DNA of 64,000 nt from an uncultured Actinomycetes bacterium (lineage in GTDB: Bacteria > Actinomycetota > Acidimicrobiia > Acidimicrobiales > RAAP-2), in contig CAIORQ010000001.1 in assembly GCA_903860745.1 (NCBI GenBank), positions 51,112 to 115,111 of the forward strand, given 5' to 3'. The notes beneath the pieces were generated by a model. The model did not search any database, had not been told where the DNA came from, and saw only the letters and a list, made by a program, of their open reading frames with translations. A program made the position numbers and the translations under genes. Shown here piece after piece: positions 44,705-54,164 of the stretch (the stretch's first letter is position 1; each line of letters opens with the position of its first letter).

Positions 44705-45658
44705 TCAGAGGGTCTGGCGGGCCGACCAGGCGTCGGCGACGATCTCGTCCAGACCCGACGAGCGGGGAGTCCAGCCCAGTCGTTCGCGCGAGAGGAGTTG
44801 CGAGGCCACCGCCTCGGCGGGGTCGCCGGGTCGGCGATCCTCCAGGCGGATCGGTACCTCGCGCCCGGTCACTCGACGCACACTGTCGAGCACTTCGAAG
44901 ATGGACGAACCCGTACCGGTACCCAGGTTCAGGGTCAGCGAGTCGTGATGGTCCAGGGCGTGGATGGCTCGCACGTGGGCGTCGGCGAGGTCGCTCACGT
45001 GGACGTAGTCGCGCACGCAGGTGCCGTCGCGGGTCGGGTAGTCGGTTCCGTACACCGAAAGGAACTCGCGTCGTCCCCTCACCGCGTCCAGGGCCAGTGG
45101 TATCAGATGGATCTCGGGGTCGTGACGCTCGGGGTGCGCGAGCGTCGAGCCGGCGGCGTTGAAGTACCGCAACGACGCCGAGCGGATCCGTCCCCGCTGC
45201 GCCATCCACCGAAGGCCCTGCTCGACCATCAGCTTGGTCTCTCCGTAGGGGCTGTGGGGACTCGTCGCGCGCGACTCGTCGATCGGCATCTCCACCTGAT
45301 TGCCGTAGACCGCGCAGGACGAGGAGAACACGAACTTGGGCGTCCCGCTCCTCACCAGAGCCTCGAGCAGGGAGAAGCTCTGAGCGACGTTGTTCGCGAA
45401 GAAGGTCTCGGGCTCGCGCATCGAGTCCGCCGGCTCGATGCGGGCGGCGAAGTGCACGCAGGCGTCGAAGGCGCCTAGGGAGGAGACCAAGTCCACGTCG
45501 CCGACGTCACCCTCGACGAAGACTGCGCGGGCGGGCACGTTGTCGCGACGACCGCGCACCAGGTTGTCGAGCGCCACGACCTCGTCACCGAGATCGAGCA
45601 GCAGTTCCGCGGTGGTGGAACCGATGAAGCCGGCCGCGCCGGTGACCAGAACCCTCAC
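44705..45658 (-). CDS. galE: UDP-glucose 4-epimerase
   Basis: From the GTG at 45658 (AGGAG just upstream) the protein has 317 residues; the open frame from 45679 adds seven. It has the NAD motif TGAAGFIG, SSSCAVYG with the catalytic Ser, the YGETK catalytic pair, RYFNAAGS, RDGTCVRDYVHVSDLADAH and the C-terminal RRPGDPAEAVAS. It interconverts UDP-glucose and UDP-galactose, supplying galactose donors for the neighbouring glycosyltransferases; other UDP-hexose specificities within the family are possible. Confidence 0.88.
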   Translation of the reverse strand: MRVLVTGAAGFIGSTTAELLLDLGDEVVALDNLVRGRRDNVPARAVFVEGDVGDVDLVSSLGAFDACVHFAARIEPADSMREPETFFANNVAQSFSLLEALVRSGTPKFVFSSSCAVYGNQVEMPIDESRATSPHSPYGETKLMVEQGLRWMAQRGRIRSASLRYFNAAGSTLAHPERHDPEIHLIPLALDAVRGRREFLSVYGTDYPTRDGTCVRDYVHVSDLADAHVRAIHALDHHDSLTLNLGTGTGSSIFEVLDSVRRVTGREVPIRLEDRRPGDPAEAVASQLLSRERLGWTPRSSGLDEIVADAWSARQTL

Positions 45659-45796
45659 TGCACTCCTCTCGCCCGCCACTCGATCCGCACCCCGACGCTA
45701 GCAACGCCCGCCGAAGGCGAACTGGTATCGTCGCCTTCGTGAGAGAAGTGTCGCGACGCCTCGACTCTCCACAGGCCACGGGAAGGTGGTGCCGCG

Positions 45797-46591
45797 GTGA
45801 CTAACGATTCATCCACCGACCTGGCCGTCGACCTCGCCGACGCCCTGGCCGGTGAGGAGTTCTACCTGGTCTACCAACCCGAGATCGACCTGCACAGCGG
45901 TGGCTTCGCGGGTGTCGAGGCGCTGATCCGCTGGCGCCACCCCACGCGCGGCGTCGTCAGCCCCGCCGAGTTCGTCCCCCTCCTGGAGGCCAGTGGGGAC
46001 ATCGTCGAAGTGGGTCGCTGGGCCCTCGAGACGGCCTGCTACCAGGGGGCGGAATGGCACGCCAAGGGTTACCGCTTCCCGGTCTCGGTGAACACCTCCT
46101 TACAGCAACTCCATCGCTCCGCCTTCGTCGGCGAGGTCGAACGCGCGCTTCGAGCGAGCCGCTTGGAGGCCTCCCACTTGACCTTGGAGTTCTCCCACCG
46201 TGCGCTCGGCGACCCCGAGACCCTGACGACGCTGACCACCCTGCACGGGCGTGGCGTCCGTCTGGCCATCGACAACTTCTCTCCCGGTCACCCCGACTTC
46301 TCGGAGCTCGCGGCGGTCCCGGTGGACATCGTCAAGCTCGACCGGGATTTCGTGACCGCGAACACCGAGTCGCCAGCGGGTGCGTCGGTCATCCACCAAC
46401 TGGTGCACGACGCTCGGGCCCTCGCGCTGCGCGTGATCGCCTCCGGCGTCGAGGACGCCACCCAGCGGGACCACTTGCGAGACGAGCAGGTCGACGTCGG
46501 ACAGGGTTTCCACTTCGCGCGGCCCTTCGAGGCGCAGGAGATCGACCGCTTCCTCCAGGACTACGCCCTCTTCTCGGGTCGGCCCCTGTGA
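45797..46591 (+). CDS. Stand-alone EAL-domain protein with degenerate active site
   Basis: This 264-residue protein consists of one EAL domain with no GGDEF or sensor. Retained residues are Glu41 (EAL), Asn99, Glu131, Asp159, Lys180, Glu219 and Gln236. The second Asp of the DD metal pair is Asn160 (AIDNFSPG instead of .DDFG.G), and the Glu of the EGVE loop is Ser216 (ASGVED). These changes should weaken or abolish c-di-GMP hydrolysis, so it may bind c-di-GMP or act by protein contact. It lies 28 nt before the hybrid kinase gene and may be co-transcribed, next to the polysaccharide locus. Confidence 0.82.
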   Translation: MTNDSSTDLAVDLADALAGEEFYLVYQPEIDLHSGGFAGVEALIRWRHPTRGVVSPAEFVPLLEASGDIVEVGRWALETACYQGAEWHAKGYRFPVSVNTSLQQLHRSAFVGEVERALRASRLEASHLTLEFSHRALGDPETLTTLTTLHGRGVRLAIDNFSPGHPDFSELAAVPVDIVKLDRDFVTANTESPAGASVIHQLVHDARALALRVIASGVEDATQRDHLRDEQVDVGQGFHFARPFEAQEIDRFLQDYALFSGRPL

Positions 46592-46619
46592 GGCGAGCCA
46601 CGACGCGAGGACGCCCTCG

Positions 46620-49124
46620 ATGAGCGACTCGCCTCGCGCCCCGGGCCGCTCCTTCGTCCTGCGTTACTACGACCGCCGCCGCGAGGTCCTCACGGCGATC
46701 CCCCACGACGCCGATCCGACGAGGCTCTACGAGCAACTCGCCGCCGCGGCCCTTCCCGACGTCGCCCACTGCCTCGTCGTGGCCGACGCCGACGGACGCG
46801 TCGTCTTCGCCCGTTGCGTCCTCGCCCACGAGCACGGTGCCGAGTCCTGTCTGGCCACGGTGGCAGCGGACCTCGATCTCGCCCACGAGGTCAAGGAATC
46901 CCTGATGAAGGACTTGACGAGCACCCGAGTCGCTCAGGGTGCGGCGAGTCGGGTGCTCGTCGCGCCGCTCGTCGTGGAAGAGCAGGCTGCGGGAGCCGTC
47001 GTCTTCGCTCGAAGGACCGAGGAGCCCGACTGGAGCGCGCAGGACCATGGCACGATCCACGACGTCGTCACCGCCCTGGGCGTCGACCTCGAACGCCTGC
47101 GACTGCGCTTCGAGTCGCGCCAGGCCCTGCGCGCCAGTCAGCGCGTGGCGAGTCAGCTCCACCAGTTGATCAGCGCCTCGTTGGTGGTGGGGACGCTCAC
47201 CGACGAGTCCGACATCGCCCTGAACCTGGTGCGCAGCGCGCGCAGCCTCTTCGACGGCGACCGCGCGGCCGTCGTCGTCCACCACGCCTCCGAGAGCGTC
47301 GTGGCCACGGTGCAACGTGGACGGATACCACGCCTGATCGACGCGACGCTGGCCGATGCCACGAGGGTCCCGTCCGCGCGACCCGAGGCGAGCGACCCCT
47401 GGGTCCACGACGGCTGGCTCTGCGCGCCCGTGCTCGACGGCCACGACCGAGCGCGGGGGCTCGTCGCCACCCATCGCGACGGCGAAGCGTCCTTCACCGC
47501 GGAGGACTACGAACTCGCGATGCTGCTGGCGCGCCTCGCCGCCACCTCCCTCGACGCCCTCGACCTCAACCGCACGATCAGCGACAACGAGACCCGACTG
47601 CGCATCTTGGTGGACGCCGCGCCGGTGAGCATCGTGGAATCCGACGACAACGGGCGCGTGCGCTGGTGGAACCAGTCGGCCAGTCGGCTGCTGCGCTGGC
47701 CCGACTACGCCGTCGACGTCGTCGACGCCGTCAGGTGGCCGGCGGACGTCGAGGCGGCGCTGGTCGGGCTCTGGAACGACCTGCTAGCCGGAGGACTTCG
47801 CGACAACGAGGAGCTACGCGCCGAGGTCGGCGGCCGTGAGCGTCTCCTGGCCCTCTCCGCGGCGGTGGTGCCCACCGGGACGCAGCGGCCGAACATCCTG
47901 ACGCTCCTCGACGACGTCACCGACCAACGTGAGCTGCGCGAGGAGGTGCGCCACGCCCATCGGATGGAGCTGCGCGGCCAAGTCGCGTCGAGCGTCGCCC
48001 ACGACTTCAACAACCTCATCACCCTCATCCTCGGCTACGCCGAGCTCCTGTCACGCAACGTCGCGGGCGACGAGAAGTCCGAGGAACTCGTCCGCGATAT
48101 CCAGGCGACCTCCTCACGGGCCTCCACCCTGACCGCCCAGCTCCAGAGCATCGGACGAACCTCGGCGCCGGCACCGGTGAGTCTCGACGTCGGCGCGGCC
48201 CTCGGGGCCAACGCCGAAGTCCTCGAACGCATCATGGGCTCGGTGAACACCGTCGTCTGGGAGCTCGCCGAGTCCACGCCTCCGGTGAAGGTCGACGCCG
48301 ACCTCTTCGAACAGATGATCCTCAACCTCTCCATCAACGCCCGCGACGCCATGCCCGAGGGCGGTACCTTGACCTTCACGTCGGGCCTGCGCGAACTCGA
48401 CGAGGAGCAGGCCGGCGAGTTGGGCCTCAGAGCGGGGCCCTTCGTCACCCTGCGCATCGCCGACACCGGGACCGGCATGGACGAGGCCACCCGCCAACGC
48501 TGCTTCGAGCCCCTCTTCACCACCAAGGGGCCCTTCAAGGGCACGGGCCTCGGCCTGGCCTCGGCGAGACGGCTCGTGCTCGACAGCGGAGGGGTCATCA
48601 CCTGCTCATCCACCCTCGGCGAGGGCACGGCCTTCACCATCTGGCTGCCGGCCCAGGTCGAGAGCGACAGGTCCGCCCCAGCGACCGACGTCCCGGTGGT
48701 CAGCGAACGTCCGCGCATCCCGGCGACGATCCTCCTGTGCGAGGACGACGCGGCCCTGCGACGACTGGCGCGTCAGGTCCTCGCACGCCACGGCTTCGAG
48801 GTCCTCGAATGCGTGTCGGCGGAGGATGCGCTCGAGACCCGAGAGAGATTCGGCGCGCGTATCGACATGCTGGTCACCGACGTGGTGCTGCCCGAGATGG
48901 ACGGCCCGGAGCTCGCCCGACGCCTCCAGGGCGAGCAGCCGGACCTGGTCGTGGTGGTCATGTCGGGCACGGCGTCGCCCGACGCCGTCGCCGGACTGCG
49001 CCAGAACAGCGCCTCGTTCCTGGCCAAGCCCTTCAAGCCCAGCGCACTCGTCGACGAGGTGATCGGACTACTGAGCCGACGAACTGTCGTGGAGCCTCAG
49101 GAGGCCGCGGGCTCGAAACGGTAG
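46620..49124 (+). CDS. Hybrid sensor histidine kinase with C-terminal receiver
   Basis: The product is 834 residues. The N-terminus contains GAF-like domains (about 30-165 and 185-315), then a PAS domain (320-435). The kinase core has His461 in [20 protein letters not shown], an N-box around NARDAM, G1 DTGTGM (615-620) and G2 GTGLGLA (641-647). A receiver domain follows (702-820) with acidic Asp709/710, phospho-acceptor Asp754 and Lys803. There are no membrane segments, so it senses an internal signal. The HDFNN motif belongs to the HisKA subgroup used in hybrid kinases. The 3' end overlaps a convergent response-regulator gene by 28 bp. Confidence 0.88.
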   Translation: MSDSPRAPGRSFVLRYYDRRREVLTAIPHDADPTRLYEQLAAAALPDVAHCLVVADADGRVVFARCVLAHEHGAESCLATVAADLDLAHEVKESLMKDLTSTRVAQGAASRVLVAPLVVEEQAAGAVVFARRTEEPDWSAQDHGTIHDVVTALGVDLERLRLRFESRQALRASQRVASQLHQLISASLVVGTLTDESDIALNLVRSARSLFDGDRAAVVVHHASESVVATVQRGRIPRLIDATLADATRVPSARPEASDPWVHDGWLCAPVLDGHDRARGLVATHRDGEASFTAEDYELAMLLARLAATSLDALDLNRTISDNETRLRILVDAAPVSIVESDDNGRVRWWNQSASRLLRWPDYAVDVVDAVRWPADVEAALVGLWNDLLAGGLRDNEELRAEVGGRERLLALSAAVVPTGTQRPNILTLLDDVTDQRELREEVRHAHRMELRGQVASSVAHDFNNLITLILGYAELLSRNVAGDEKSEELVRDIQATSSRASTLTAQLQSIGRTSAPAPVSLDVGAALGANAEVLERIMGSVNTVVWELAESTPPVKVDADLFEQMILNLSINARDAMPEGGTLTFTSGLRELDEEQAGELGLRAGPFVTLRIADTGTGMDEATRQRCFEPLFTTKGPFKGTGLGLASARRLVLDSGGVITCSSTLGEGTAFTIWLPAQVESDRSAPATDVPVVSERPRIPATILLCEDDAALRRLARQVLARHGFEVLECVSAEDALETRERFGARIDMLVTDVVLPEMDGPELARRLQGEQPDLVVVVMSGTASPDAVAGLRQNSASFLAKPFKPSALVDEVIGLLSRRTVVEPQEAAGSKR

Positions 49125-49798
49125 CCGAAGCCCCGGACCGTGGTGATCCACCGCGGATGATCGGGATCGGACTCAATCTTGAGGCGAAGGCGACGAATGT
49201 GCTCGGTGACCGTGGCCTCGTTCTGCCACTCCGGCGAAGAGGCCCACACGTGCTCGAGCAGTTGTTCGCGCGAGAAGACCTGGCGCGGCGACGCGGCGAG
49301 GAAGGCGAGCAGCGAGAACTCCTTGGCCGTGAGTTCGAGCAGCGCACCGTCGAGGTGAACCTCGTGGGTGTTCTCGTTGATCTCCAGGGGCCCGAACTTC
49401 AGATTCGGTGCGTCGATGGAGTGTTGGGTCGAGTTGGCCCCCGCGCGACGCAGGACCGTCTCGATGCGTGCGGAGAGCTCACCCGGTGAGAAGGGCTTGA
49501 CGATGTAGTCGTCCGCGCCCATCTTCAACCCGGCGATGCGGTCGGACTCCAGGCCGCGTCCGGTCAAGAAGATCGTCGGCACGTCGCTGAGTTCGCGCAC
49601 CTCGCGAAACACGTCGCGGCCGTCCTCCTTGCCCAGAACGATGTCGAGCAGGATCAGGTCGGGCTCCCTCTCCGAGACCGCCCGCAGCGTCGCGGCCATG
49701 TCCGAGACGACGCGCAACTCGTAGCCCTCTTCGGGAAGGAAGCGGCTCAGCAGACTGATCATCTCCGCGTCGTCTTCGACCAGCAGGATCGACGTCAT
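49097..49798 (-). CDS. OmpR/PhoB-family response regulator
   Basis: The 233-residue protein has a receiver domain (LLVEDDAEM; phospho-acceptor Asp52 in LILLDIVLG) and a winged-helix DNA-binding domain ending in TVTEHIRRLRLKIESDP and [10 protein letters not shown]. It is convergent with the hybrid kinase gene, sharing 28 bp at the 3' ends, so it may be its partner or its antagonist at transcript level. No cognate membrane kinase is in the window. Target genes are unknown; the pst operons with PHO-box-like repeats are candidates. Confidence 0.88.
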   Translation of the reverse strand: MTSILLVEDDAEMISLLSRFLPEEGYELRVVSDMAATLRAVSEREPDLILLDIVLGKEDGRDVFREVRELSDVPTIFLTGRGLESDRIAGLKMGADDYIVKPFSPGELSARIETVLRRAGANSTQHSIDAPNLKFGPLEINENTHEVHLDGALLELTAKEFSLLAFLAASPRQVFSREQLLEHVWASSPEWQNEATVTEHIRRLRLKIESDPDHPRWITTVRGFGYRFEPAAS

Positions 49799-50015
49799 CG
49801 TTCTCCTCGAGGCGCGACACGGGGCGTCGTGCCGTCGGTCAGGTAACCCACGTCAGCATTCTAGGAGCGCAGGGGCGCGGGGCGCGGTACACCGGGCGCG
49901 ACGTCCGCCCTCACGGGGTGATTCCTATACTGAAAGTCAGTTCCCGTGATCGGCTCCGCACTACCGGAGGATGACGGGCGAGTCGATATCGAGAACCCAC
50001 GTTCACGGGAGAACC

Positions 50016-51476
50016 ATGAGAGTCCCACGTCTGGCCATTGCGTTCCTCGCCCTGGGGGCGGCGCTCGTCGTGCCGGCGTCCGCGGACGCCTTGAGCCTCC
50101 CCCAGGCCACCGCTCTGGCCCTTCCGACGCCGAACAATGGTCTTGACCAGGGTTATCTCCCCTTCCAGTCCTGTTCGTCGGTCGGCAACTGCGCGGTCAC
50201 GGGAATGTACCTGAACGCCCAGTCCGTCGACGCCGGCGTCTTCGAGGACGAGGTGAAGGGCGTTTGGCAGACCCCGGTGACCGCCGCGATCCCCCTGGGC
50301 GGCGATACCTCCAAGAGCGTGACGATGAACGGTGTCTCGTGCCCCGCCAACAATTCCTGCGTGGCCGTCGGTCAGTACGTCACCGCGGTCAAGAACAAGA
50401 CCGTGACCATCGTCAACGAACAGGTCTTCGTCGCGAGCCAACTGGGCGGGGTGTGGCAACGAGGGGTCGCCCTCGCACTGCCGTCCAACGCCATGACCTC
50501 GAGCGAGGTGGCGATCCCGCACGCGATCACCTGCGCCAGCGCGGGCAACTGCACCGTCGTGGGGACCTACACCACCGATTCGACGGTCTTCGCCACCGAC
50601 GGCTTCTTGGCCAGCGAGGTCAAGGGTGTCTGGCACCAGGCCGTGGAGCTGGCGCTGCCGCGCGGCGCCAACGCCAACCCCTTCGTCTCCCTCTCGCAGG
50701 TGGCCTGCTGGTCCGGCGGCAACTGCACGGCGGTGGGCTCGTACCTCGACACCAACAACGTGGCGCACGCCCTGATCGTCCCCGAGCTGTCGGGGTCCTG
50801 GCGGCGCGGCCTCTCCTTGAGCCTGCCGGCCAACGCGAGCGCCTTCGCGGGGGCCTCGTTGAACGAGGTGACCTGCACCACGAATGGCTCGTGCCTGGCC
50901 CTGGGCTCCTTCAACACGGTCAGCGGAGCCGTCCAGCCCCTGGTCGCGCTGTCGACGAGCGGCCGGTGGAGCGGGCTCCAGGTCCGCCTCCCCCACGCGG
51001 CGCGCAATCCCGAAGCCCTGACCTTCGGCTTCGACGGTGTGGCCTGCGCGAGCCCGGGCAACTGCGCCTTCGGCGGGCAGTTCCTCGACGCGAATGGCCG
51101 CTACCAGGGATTCCTGGACAACGTGGTGAACGGCTTCGTCCAACCCGCCCAGGTCTTGGCCCTGCCAAGCGGCGCGCTGCAGGCGGGCCACAACGGTGGC
51201 GTGGTCTCGCTCAGTTGTCCGGCGGTCGGTCAGTGCGTCGCTGGCGCGGCCTTCATCAACGCCGCCAAGAACTACGAGGGCCTCGTGGTCAGCGAGACCA
51301 ATGGCGTCTGGTCCCCCGGTCAGGTGATCGCACTGCCCAGTGGCGCGGTGAGCGTCGGCGTGGGCGGCGGCGTCTACTCGGCCCAGTGCTTCTCCACCTC
51401 GGCCTGTCAGCTCACCGGAAGCTACTTGGCGACCGCGACGCGCTACGAGGGCTTCACCCTGCTCACCTCGGCCTAG
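50016..51476 (+). CDS. Secreted protein with eight CX5C repeats, probable beta-propeller
   Basis: The ATG at 50016 follows GGGAGAA and starts a signal peptide ending at SADALS; the product is 486 residues. Eight repeats of about 57 residues follow, each with a C-x5-C pair (at residues 53/59, 109/115, 173/179, 231/237, 287/293, 344/350, 401/407 and 458/464), a G.Y/F strand and a later G.W......LP turn. The pattern suggests a beta-propeller-like fold with one disulfide per blade. There is no membrane anchor or enzymatic motif. It is divergent from the response regulator at 49097. Function is unknown. Confidence 0.75.
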   Translation: MRVPRLAIAFLALGAALVVPASADALSLPQATALALPTPNNGLDQGYLPFQSCSSVGNCAVTGMYLNAQSVDAGVFEDEVKGVWQTPVTAAIPLGGDTSKSVTMNGVSCPANNSCVAVGQYVTAVKNKTVTIVNEQVFVASQLGGVWQRGVALALPSNAMTSSEVAIPHAITCASAGNCTVVGTYTTDSTVFATDGFLASEVKGVWHQAVELALPRGANANPFVSLSQVACWSGGNCTAVGSYLDTNNVAHALIVPELSGSWRRGLSLSLPANASAFAGASLNEVTCTTNGSCLALGSFNTVSGAVQPLVALSTSGRWSGLQVRLPHAARNPEALTFGFDGVACASPGNCAFGGQFLDANGRYQGFLDNVVNGFVQPAQVLALPSGALQAGHNGGVVSLSCPAVGQCVAGAAFINAAKNYEGLVVSETNGVWSPGQVIALPSGAVSVGVGGGVYSAQCFSTSACQLTGSYLATATRYEGFTLLTSA

Positions 51477-51631
51477 ATTCTCACGAGGTTTCATCTCGTG
51501 GGCACTCTCTGGTCGCTCCAACTTCACTTAGGGGTAACCCTGGCTTCTTAAGGTGACCTCATGGCGCGCCCCACACCGACTCCCCCCCTGAGTGCGATGA
51601 CGGGCGTCGCCATCTCGACGAAGGACCTGCG

Positions 51632-52333
51632 GTGAGCGTGATGGTGGACAACGAGGGGCGCCAGACCGTCCTCGTCGTCGAAGACGAGGAGAGCTACCAG
51701 GACGCCCTGGCCGTCGGGCTGAGCGCCGAGGGCTTCGTCGTCACCGGGGCCACCACCCTGGCCGCCGCCCGCGACATCCTCGGGCGGTCGTCGCCCGACA
51801 TCATCCTCCTGGACCTCATGTTGCCCGACGGGTCCGGCGTCGACTTCTGTCGCGAGGTGTTCCACTCCTCGCGGATCCCCGTGATCATGGTCACCGCCCG
51901 CTCCAGCGAGGTGGACGTGGTCCTGGGCCTCGAGATCGGCGCCGCGGACTACGTCACCAAGCCCTATCGCCTGCGTGAACTGGTCGCGAGGATGCGCGCC
52001 ATCCTGAGGCGCCCCGCGGTCTCCACCAACGACGACTTCATCGTCTTCGGTGACCTCAAGATGGACTTCGTGCGCCGCTCGGTCACTCGTCACGGCACCG
52101 ACATCGAGCTCAGCCGCAAGGAGTTCGACCTCCTCGCCCTCTTCGCGGCCCACCTGGGCCAGGTCGTCACCCGCGAGGTCTGCCTCGACACCCTCTGGTG
52201 GGGCATGCAGCTCTCCGACACCCGCACCCTCGACACCCACGTGAAGAGACTGCGCCAGAAGATCGAACTCGACCCCACCCGTCCACGCCACCTGGTCACC
52301 ATCCGTGGGGTGGGTTTCCGTCTCGACGCCTGA
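51632..52333 (+). CDS. OmpR/PhoP (RegX3-like) response regulator
   Basis: The 233-residue protein has receiver signature VLVVEDEES, phospho-acceptor Asp61 in IILLDLMLPDGSG and Lys in YVTKPYRLREL, followed by a winged helix (ELSRKEFDLLALFAAHLGQ; RTLDTHVKRLRQKIE; TIRGVGFRLD). The overall pattern is close to RegX3/PhoB regulators that control phosphate genes in actinobacteria. No kinase is adjacent. Start GTG at 51632, with an in-frame ATG at 51641 as alternative. It is a good candidate to read the PHO-box-like repeats at the pst operons in this window. Confidence 0.87.
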   Translation: MSVMVDNEGRQTVLVVEDEESYQDALAVGLSAEGFVVTGATTLAAARDILGRSSPDIILLDLMLPDGSGVDFCREVFHSSRIPVIMVTARSSEVDVVLGLEIGAADYVTKPYRLRELVARMRAILRRPAVSTNDDFIVFGDLKMDFVRRSVTRHGTDIELSRKEFDLLALFAAHLGQVVTREVCLDTLWWGMQLSDTRTLDTHVKRLRQKIELDPTRPRHLVTIRGVGFRLDA

Positions 52334-52355
52334 CTCCGGCGTCTAGGTTGAGGTC

Positions 52356-52808
52356 ATGAAGACCGGAGACCAAGCACCTGATTTCACCCTTCGCGACCAC
52401 CAGGGCAACGACTTCACCCTGAGCACCGCCCTCGCCTCGGGGCCCGTCGTCCTCTTCTTCTACCCCGCCGCCCACACCCGAGGCTGCACCAAGGAGTCCT
52501 GTCACTTCCGCGACCTGGCGAGCGAGTTCGCGGCCGTGGGCGCCCAGCGCGTCGGCATCTCGATGGACACCGAGGACCGCCAGGCGAGTTTCGCGACGGC
52601 CAACCAGCTCGACTACCCCCTGCTCGCCGACGTCGGCGGCACGGTGGCCGCCCTCTACGGCGTCAAGCGTGGCGTGGACTTCCTGCGGGTCAAGCGAACC
52701 ACCTTCGTCATCGGCACCGACCGGCGGATCCTTGAGGTGATCTCGAGCGAACTGTCGATGGACGTGCACGCCGACCGGGCGCTCAGCGCACTCGCGAGCG
52801 CGTCCTAG
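52356..52808 (+). CDS. bcp: Peroxiredoxin of the BCP/PrxQ type
   Basis: This 150-residue thiol peroxidase reduces peroxides with electrons from thioredoxin. The active site is AAHTRGCTKESCHFRDL with peroxidatic Cys44 and resolving Cys49, the five-residue spacing that defines atypical 2-Cys PrxQ. Other landmarks are GDQAPDFTLRDHQGN at the start and the RTTFVIG strand late in the chain. It starts 23 nt after the response regulator. Cytoplasmic. Confidence 0.92.
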   Translation: MKTGDQAPDFTLRDHQGNDFTLSTALASGPVVLFFYPAAHTRGCTKESCHFRDLASEFAAVGAQRVGISMDTEDRQASFATANQLDYPLLADVGGTVAALYGVKRGVDFLRVKRTTFVIGTDRRILEVISSELSMDVHADRALSALASAS

Positions 52809-52814
52809 CTCCCC

Positions 52815-54164
52815 CTACTGGGCCAGGAGCGCCGCGGCGGGGTCCGCGAGGAAGCGCCCGATATGTGCGATGGCCTTCGACGCCAGGGCGCCGTCGATCT
52901 GGCGGTGGTCGAAGGTCATGGCCAGTTCGACCACCTCGCGCACGGCCAGCTGGCCGTCGACGACCCACGGCGCCGGAGCGATCTGGCCCACGCACAGGAT
53001 CGCCCCGGTCCCCGGCGGCAGGATGGCGACCGCGGCGTCGACCCCGAAGGGCCCGACGTTGGTGATGGTCAGGGTCGTCCCCGCCATGTCGGCCGGTGCG
53101 GTCGTGGCGTCACGCGCCTTCTCCACCAGCGACGTCAGGGCCTCGGCCATCCCCACCACGTCCAGGCGGTCAGCGTCCTTGATGTTGGGAACGATCAGCC
53201 CCCGCGGCGTGTCGGCGGCGATCCCGAGGTTGACGTAGCGGCGCAGCACCACTTCACCGGACTCGGCGTCGAAGCTCGAGTTGATGCCGGGGTAGTGGCG
53301 CGCCGCGTCGCACAGCGCCAGGGCCACGATGGTCAGTGGCGACAGGCGCACGTCGGACAGACGCGGCTGCTTCTTGAGTCCGGCCAGGAGTTCCGTCGTC
53401 CTGGTGGCGTCCACGCGCAACCAGACCACCGCCTGGGGCTGTTGGGTGACGCTCTGGACCATCGCCTCGGCCATCGACTTGAGGACGCCCTTGACGGCGA
53501 AGCGCTCCTCTCGCGCACCCGTCGACCAGGCGTCGATCTCTCGCCCCGCGAAACGCGACGACGTCGTCGGCCCCGTGGCCACGACCCTCGACACCGAGCC
53601 GGTCGCGGGCACCGCGCGAGCGCGTTCGACGTCCTCACGGGTGACCAGCCCGTCGCGACCCGTGGCCACGACCTGTCGCAGGTCCACCCCGTAGCTCTTG
53701 GCCAGCAGGCGCACCGGCGGCGTGGTGCGCACCGGACCCTGCGACGCCCCGGCCTCGGCCGGGGCCGCTGGGGCCGGCGTCTCGACCCTCGCGCCCCGAC
53801 GGGCGCGTCGACCCGAGTGAGCGGCCTCGTCCGCCACGCCGTAGCCGATGAGGACCGGTTCACGGCGCTGTTCGTCGGGCACGTCGTGCACGACCTGCTT
53901 CACCTGGGCGTGCGGGGCGGGCTCACCCACCTCGAAGGTGATCAGGGGCGTGTCCACCGCCATCGTGTCGCCCACCTGGCCGTGCAGTTCCACCACGGTG
54001 CCCGCGAAGGGACTCGGCAGCTCGACGACGGCCTTGGCCGTCTCGACGTCCACCAGCGGCTGGTTGAGCGACACCACGTCGCCCACGGCGACCTTCCAGG
54101 CCACGATGTCGGCCTCGATGAGGCCTTCGCCGACGTCGGGCAACAAGAAGACCTCGCGGCTCAT
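52815..54164 (-). CDS. Branched-chain 2-oxoacid dehydrogenase E2 (dihydrolipoyl acyltransferase)
   Basis: The ATG at 54164 overlaps the E1-beta stop by 4 bp, giving 449 residues. An N-terminal lipoyl domain (DVETAKAVVELPSP, lipoyl Lys44) leads into a Pro/Ala-rich linker. The peripheral-subunit-binding domain follows (VRLLAKSYGVDLRQVVATG, then DGLVTREDVE), and the C-terminal catalytic domain ends with TFDHRQIDGALASKA, whose HR..DG holds the catalytic His. It has one lipoyl domain. Pairing with E1 alpha/beta genes points to the branched-chain complex rather than PDH, which in many actinobacteria uses AceE. Confidence 0.9.
   Translation of the reverse strand: MSREVFLLPDVGEGLIEADIVAWKVAVGDVVSLNQPLVDVETAKAVVELPSPFAGTVVELHGQVGDTMAVDTPLITFEVGEPAPHAQVKQVVHDVPDEQRREPVLIGYGVADEAAHSGRRARRGARVETPAPAAPAEAGASQGPVRTTPPVRLLAKSYGVDLRQVVATGRDGLVTREDVERARAVPATGSVSRVVATGPTTSSRFAGREIDAWSTGAREERFAVKGVLKSMAEAMVQSVTQQPQAVVWLRVDATRTTELLAGLKKQPRLSDVRLSPLTIVALALCDAARHYPGINSSFDAESGEVVLRRYVNLGIAADTPRGLIVPNIKDADRLDVVGMAEALTSLVEKARDATTAPADMAGTTLTITNVGPFGVDAAVAILPPGTGAILCVGQIAPAPWVVDGQLAVREVVELAMTFDHRQIDGALASKAIAHIGRFLADPAAALLAQ

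Noticed and set aside
49911..51527. 538-codon minus-strand frame antisense to the CX5C-repeat gene
   Set aside because: Arg/Gly/Ala-rich low-information translation; the plus strand has a signal peptide, ribosome-binding site and regular repeats.
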